The notes under the pieces were generated by a model. That model had not been told where the DNA came from. It did no database searches and saw only the letters and a program-made list of their open reading frames with translations. Positions 59,103 to 64,000 of a DNA stretch of 64,000 nt are shown piece after piece (positions within the stretch are counted from its first letter, which is position 1; each line of letters starts with the position of its first letter). Both the position numbers and the translations under genes were made by a program. Origin of the DNA: Litoditis marina (lineage: Eukaryota > Nematoda > Chromadorea > Rhabditida > Rhabditidae); assembly GCA_964036275.1 (NCBI GenBank), contig OZ038440.1:13181690-13245689 (forward strand), in the 5' to 3' direction.

Positions 59103-62100
59103 ATGCCAAAAGTGGTAATTGCGGGTGCGGGATTGGTCGGTGCACTAAATGCTTGTTATTTTGCCCAGAGAGGCTGGGATGTCGAAGTATACGAATTCAG
59201 AAAAGGTAAACTCGGAAGATTCTTGTTTATAGTTTTTGTCACGAGACTAATTCATTCATAATCATACCATTTTTGAGTTTCGGAGTCTTTTATGTTTTCT
59301 ACTCTTTTTGCAAGCGGTACAAAAATATTTGTATTTTGCCCTATTCATAATCACATTTCGGTAGAGAAGTATCATTCTTCGAACTCGGAACAATCTAGAT
59401 TCAACGTTTGCAGAGGCAGATAAGTAACATACGATTCGAGTCACTGGCGTAATTTACCAAGCTCAAGCGTAAGCGTTGCGCCTACGTACACTCCTTTCAT
59501 TTGTGGTACCACGTTTGTAATATTATCTGAAAAACTCAGCGCTGTCCACATTTTTCAAAACACAAAAGCAGAGGTGCAAATCGGCCAACTAACAGGGTCT
59601 GAGCCCGATTTGAAACTTGACGTTCGTAAACAAGTTTTTCGAGCTGAAAAATATTGTCGATGAACTAAATGAGACAGATAAGTATGGAAAAAATACAACA
59701 TGCTCTGGAATTTGGCGGCGACTCGCCGGCGGGGCCGAGGGGTCGCCGGGATACCGCCGGCAAGTCGCCGGCGATACGTTGAGGTAGCCGGCGGGTCGCC
59801 ACTTGAACCAAAGCTCCGAAGTTGTCGCCGGCGAGTCGCCAAACATTTCGCATTGTCCCTGGGGTCGCCGGCAAGTCGCCGAAGCCGAAAATATTTTTCC
59901 ATCGAGAAAACCCAAAAAAAGTTTGAGTGCATTTTGTGGGTAAACTCCAACGGCTATGACAAAAATGATACCGATAGACGACTTTTTCTTGTATAACTCA
60001 TACGAACCGTGAAAAATGAACAGAGCTTGTCGCCGGCGAGTCGCCACTCATTTCGATATGTTCCTCATATCGCCGGCGAGTCGCCGAACTTGGAAACCTT
60101 TGATAACACCAAGATTTTTATTCCAGTTTGTTGTGAGGTACAAACATGTGCGAGAGTGAAAATTGCGATTTGTGCGTCTTCAATAGGGATTTTGAGTGAG
60201 AAGAAGTTTGGAAACTGTCGCCGGTGACTCGCCAAGTAGTGTGATTCGATAGCTAATTAGTTGGAGCACGATTAAAAGGGAGTTTTGATCTAACCATGCT
60301 TGATAACAACTAGTATAATGTCATACATTGAGTGAGATGGAATGCTTACATAAACTTTACATCTCACTCAAATTAAGACTAGAACTTATGAGATTGCATT
60401 GGAGATCTACCGGTGTAGGGCGTTTGGAACTTATCAGAGCAGCTGTTTAGCTATACATCCATTATAAACTAAAATTCAAGTAGAGAGGTACTATTTGTTA
60501 TTATTCAAAGTATTATACATATGTTACGGAACATACTCCAGTTTGGCCAAAACATATCACTTTAGGAAAAGAAATAAGATTTTGAAGACAGTTCATTGCT
60601 ATCGTGATATAATCAAAAAACAGTGAGATCTTCTTCAACAGACTTTTCTTCGCAATAGAATCATTACAGTTTATTTGCAATCATTAGTTAGTCCGACCAT
60701 TAGTTTGAATGCGCTGGGTGCGCAATAGTAAGCTCTTCGCTGCGCTTCTCAGACCGCAGCGGGATGGCCGAGAGGATGTGTGCGCCGCAGTACGCCGAAG
60801 GTTGTGGGTTCGATTCCGGAGAGTGACAAATGGATGTTTAATTAAGACTATAATTGTTAAATCACGTAAATATGGTTCTCGGCTCGTTCGTTAACGCGCT
60901 AATTCACATTTGAAAAAATATTTTCTGTCACAGAAAGATCAATGCTAAAAAGCGAAAGAATCATATAAGGTAATTGACGACTCGCCGGCGATGTCGCCGG
61001 CGACCCGAATAGCGGCGACTCGCCATCAACCCCTTCCGGCGACCTCGCCGGCGACCCGTCACCGAATTCCATAGTGACATCAGGAACTGTTCAGATATCC
61101 GTCTGATGGAGCACGTGCCGGGCCGAAGTATCAACTTGGCCTTGAGCCAACGGGGCAAGTCGGCACTGGAAAAAGTGGGACTGCGACAATACATTGTTGA
61201 ACAAGGTACACACATGTCGACCAGTAGAAAACACGTTCGCACGTAAGGACATCAAAAATACAAATGTCTTATAGAGTTTTCGAATGTTTGAATAAATTGC
61301 TCGCGGTTAACGTGAATTGATTCCTGAGATCACTTTCATGAAGTTCGCGGAGAAAAACAATAAGCCAGCGATCTTCTTGCGACATTTTTCCAACATCTTC
61401 ATTGTTATTAGCAGTGGTTGCTGTAGGGACCGCAGACCGGTAGGAATTTCATGCTTAAAAAGTAAATGTTTTTGCTTATCAGAACCGATTTTTGAGAATA
61501 TGTTTTCCAGGAGTCGAAATGCACGCTCGCCTCGTGCACAATATTGACGGGAAAACAGTCAATCGACAGCCTTATGGACAGCCGGGAGAGGTTGGTTATA
61601 GGATATTCACTACTGTATCAACTCCTTACACCTAAATTATCTAAGGAAACTGCAAAATGTTCAGCAACTAGTTCGAATATCTCATGTAACAGTAAGTGGT
61701 CGTTTTGATAAATTTAGTTGTGAATGAGAAAATGTGACGCTTTAAAATATAAGAAAATACTGAAGTAATGTAATGTGTTTATGTAATGTTTAGTTACACG
61801 TAAACTCAAGAATATTCCATCTAATGATAAGGTAGTGAACCATTGGTGCAGGCTAACGTCATGCTCATCTTCTATTTGCAGCACATCGTTTCGATCAATC
61901 GCCGTCAGTTGAACGAAGTCATGATCACCCAGGCAGAGAAGTGTGAGAAAGTCAAGTAAGTACTGATTTGATATTTTCTGAGAGACAAATATTCTGAGTA
62001 TGACGATGCACTCCGGAGCTTTGAACAGCGGAAAAGTAGCATATATTTGAGAAGAGTCAAGTTGAGGTTTAAAGTGAAGGTATTTTCTGAATACTGACTT

Positions 62101-63766
62101 CTGAACCTTTCAAGAAGATTTAACATTGTGCTCTTATCAAGTGACTTCTCAGGAACGATTCGAAAAACTAACAAATTCAATATTGAAGGTAATTTCCAGG
62201 TTCTTCTTCGAACACAAAGTCAAATCTGTTGATTTGGAGAAGAAGGAATTGATTGTTCAGTTGTGAGTTTTAGTGTTCTTTTCTAAATCGTATTTTCTAG
62301 TATTTTTTCTATTTTGTGGTGTTATTATTGCCATTAAAGGAGACTGGAACACAACTTGAGCGGAGGTTTTGTTTCGGACTGCTTTTAACTGTACTGAGAT
62401 CAGAGAGCACAAATAACTTGTATATTGGTTTGATGATCAGTCCACGTGACATTCACATGACAATGCCGCGCGACACGCAACGCTTCCAATCAACAGCAGG
62501 ATACAGCAGCTTTACGAGAAATCATGTTGCTCTCCGGTCTCCCTTAAGTTGTATACGTTATTAATCTTTTCACTGTTTCCGAATAATTCGAGTATTTTCA
62601 GTACTGGTGGAAGCAAAATACCGAGACCTGGACAACCGGCCACGTGAGTGCTTTTATGGATTGGAGAGAGTTTTTTGAATATTTTGCATCAACTTTTTTT
62701 ATGGTTCTGAAGATCTCGTGCATGTCTTATCCCAAAAGTACATTTTTGTAGATTGAATTTGAATAACTTGGTGGCATTATGAAAATGAAACAGTTTATAT
62801 CTGCTCCGTAGTTTTGTGTGGTTATTCACGATTATGGAGCCGTAGTTTGATCTTGTCCTTTTTCGAACGTAATTAGAAAACTGTGCCGTGTGTGCTGATC
62901 AAATTACGGATCAGACGTTTTCAGTCCCTGATGCCACTTTCATGACATTTTCCATTCTAGAGTTGCCGACATTCACGTTTCGGCAGACCTGATCCTAGCT
63001 TGTGATGGAGCTTATTCAAAGATTCGTAGAAGTCTTTCCACTTACCCCAGGTTTGTCAGTTACAGTTATCACAGTTGACAATACTGATGAACCACATCAG
63101 TTCAATCACGCAGACAAATATAGTTCAACCCAGTTGATTCCAATTTTTAGTTAGAAGTTGAGTAAGCAGTGAGAGAGGAGACTATTTCCCAGAAAATTTT
63201 AAAACGTTTTCCCACTGTTCAAGTACTTATAAAAGTATTTCTCTTCTACTGATTTTCATGTGAAGAACTGAGATGAGTTGAAGACCCAGATCCTATTACA
63301 GGTTCGATTACTCTCAAGAATACATCGAGCATGGTTATGTCGAGCTGAACATTCTGCCCCAAAACGGAGAGGTAACTTAATCGTTGACTGTAGCAAACAT
63401 ATTGTGAAGTATTCACTTTGCGGCCATCTTTTATTCAATCGCCTTTTTTGTGAAAAATCGGTATCATATTATCTAGATGGGTTGGAATGGGTTTTTGAAC
63501 ACCCTTACAAAATAACCCTTATTATATTTCGCCGCTCAAGTTATTACCATCCGGCACGTAGAGCGTGAATGGGATTTACACATTAATAACCCCCAGTTTC
63601 TGCTTCTCACTGAAATGGCTTATCCGAAAGTATTCAAAACGATGAAATTGACGAAGTTTCATACGCTATTTCATGCAGTTCGGACTGGAGCCGAATGTTT
63701 TCCACCTCTGGCCCCGAGGTCGCTTCACCATGATCGCACTGGCCAATACGGATATGACATTCACTG
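59103..63766 (+). CDS. kmo-1: Kynurenine 3-monooxygenase, 5' part (continues past the window)
   Basis: KMO is the FAD- and NADPH-dependent hydroxylase that turns kynurenine into 3-hydroxykynurenine on the outer mitochondrial membrane, the branch point of tryptophan breakdown. Exons: 59103-59205, 61095-61205, 61511-61590, 61882-61955, 62200-62262, 62602-62643, 62961-63050, 63302-63371, 63679-63766, all in phase, giving 240 residues. Visible motifs: the N-terminal dinucleotide-binding [20 protein letters not shown]; the family block [16 protein letters not shown]; the second FAD motif [16 protein letters not shown]; and [20 protein letters not shown]. These align with KMO rather than with general flavin hydroxylases. 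The C-terminal half, with the membrane anchor, lies outside. The exon 2 start at 61095 was chosen because CTGTTCAG|AT keeps frame; the acceptor at 61073 does not. Intron 1 is 1.9 kb and contains a GC-rich element. Confidence 0.92.
59706..61071. mobile_element. GC-rich inverted-repeat element filling kmo intron 1
   Basis: Bounded by TGGAATTTGGCGGCGACTCG and the reverse complement of its right end (CCGTCACCGAATTCCA). Many GTCGCCGGCGAGTCGCC-type palindromes cluster at 59716-59890, 60028-60085, 60214-60232 and 60975-61060, separated by AT-rich sequence. No transposase is seen; the minus-strand ORFs (up to 152 residues) are translations of the palindromes. The right end stops 24 bases before exon 2. 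Confidence 0.7.
60765..60826 (+). pseudogene. tRNA-like sequence (Ser/Leu-like A box) inside the kmo-intron element
   Basis: GCGGGATGGCCGAGAGGATG resembles the 5' end and A box of a type II tRNA, and GTGGGTTCGATTCCGG is a canonical B box. The region between is too short and unpaired for a working tRNA, and the acceptor stem does not close. Best read as a tRNA pseudogene or tRNA-derived pol III promoter. Confidence 0.5.
62840..62910. repeat. TGTAGTTTGATC hairpin in a kmo intron
   Basis: CCGTAGTTTGATCTTG and GCTGATCAAATTACGGATCA inverted around a 35-base loop. Confidence 0.65.
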
Positions 63767-64000
63767 GTCAGTTCAACGCATTCAACAATTCACCATGAGC
63801 TGTTAGTATTCACAGAGAACCTCTCAGAATCTCTCCTCCGCAAAAAATGACGGAAATGCTGTAAAAATGTGAATTTCATTGAGTTTCGAAACTGTACAGT
63901 TTTTAGAGGTTTTTAGAGATTTCATAGAGAGGTTTTACCGGAAGCGCTCAGAACGGGACAATGGAGAAGTTTTCAGGAGACCAAAGCATTTTTATGTAAC
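63767..64000. other. kmo intron running off the window
   Basis: A donor (CTG|GTCAGT) opens an intron at 63767. No acceptor leading to the next KMO block was found before the end. Confidence 0.5.

Noticed and set aside
59555..60047. 131-152-residue Arg/Pro/Ala-rich minus-strand ORFs
   Set aside because: Translations of GTCGCCGGCGAGTCGCC palindromes; no start context or domain.
61073..61094. kmo exon 2 starting at 61073 (after CCATAG)
   Set aside because: It would need two leftover bases from exon 1, which ends with one, and gives a stop in the joined frame; CTGTTCAG at 61094 fits.
1..64000. CRISPR arrays, rRNA, phage or bacterial defence systems
   Set aside because: No regularly spaced direct repeats with unique spacers and no such genes; all coding signals are of spliced nematode type.

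Overview
The window reads as nuclear DNA of a nematode, most likely a Caenorhabditis-type species. It is AT-rich. Genes are cut into many short exons by introns that open GT and close with a U-rich stretch ending in CAG (mostly TTTTCAG or TTTCCAG), many of them only 45-100 bases long. Two start codons sit just behind trans-splice-like acceptors. The recognisable proteins also have nematode counterparts. All exon models below were assembled by hand: each junction was checked for splice consensus and reading-frame continuity, without any transcript data.

Layout. (1) 183-426 (+) is the last exon of a G-patch protein entering from the left edge. (2) 4411-23336 (-) is a gene of about 25 exons encoding roughly 800 residues. 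I do not recognise it, but its C-terminal half is rich in aromatic and basic residues and looks strongly conserved. Its 5' end is unresolved and it has introns of 3-5 kb filled with repeats. (3) 24730-34442 (-) is a complete 21-exon, 767-residue RMI1 homologue (rmh-1 type), with an N-terminal helical/OB unit and a C-terminal OB fold. (4) 34465-40348 is a gene-poor interval with a 1.03-kb transposon-like element. (5) 40349-43224 (+) is a secreted Gly/Tyr/Asn-rich protein with two Cys-rich modules. (6) 43457-52604, perhaps to 54951 (-), is an EMAP-like (EML) microtubule-associated protein of the elp-1 type: trimerising coiled coil, HELP motif, WD40 propellers. (7) 54952-59097 is intergenic and repeat-rich. 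(8) 59103 to beyond the right edge (+) is the 5' half of kynurenine 3-monooxygenase (kmo-1 type).

The genes do not form an obvious pathway: they are separate housekeeping or cell-biology functions (DNA-crossover control, microtubule binding, tryptophan catabolism, extracellular matrix). No operon is evident. The secreted-protein gene and elp-1 converge, with only 232 bases between their stop codons.

The most distinctive content is mobile DNA. There are at least seven families of short inverted-repeat elements: a very common TGTAGTTTGATC family, a GGACGATTATGTGG palindrome (4 copies), a 134-bp CACGTGA element (3 copies plus a fragment), a 1.1-1.5 kb composite with a long hairpin (3 copies), a GGTAACC perfect-arm hairpin inside rmh-1, a 28-bp-TIR element carrying duplicated 27-bp arrays, and a GC-rich element filling kmo intron 1. 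Several carry decayed tRNA-like promoters. I see no CRISPR array, rRNA, functional tRNA or bacterial-type system.
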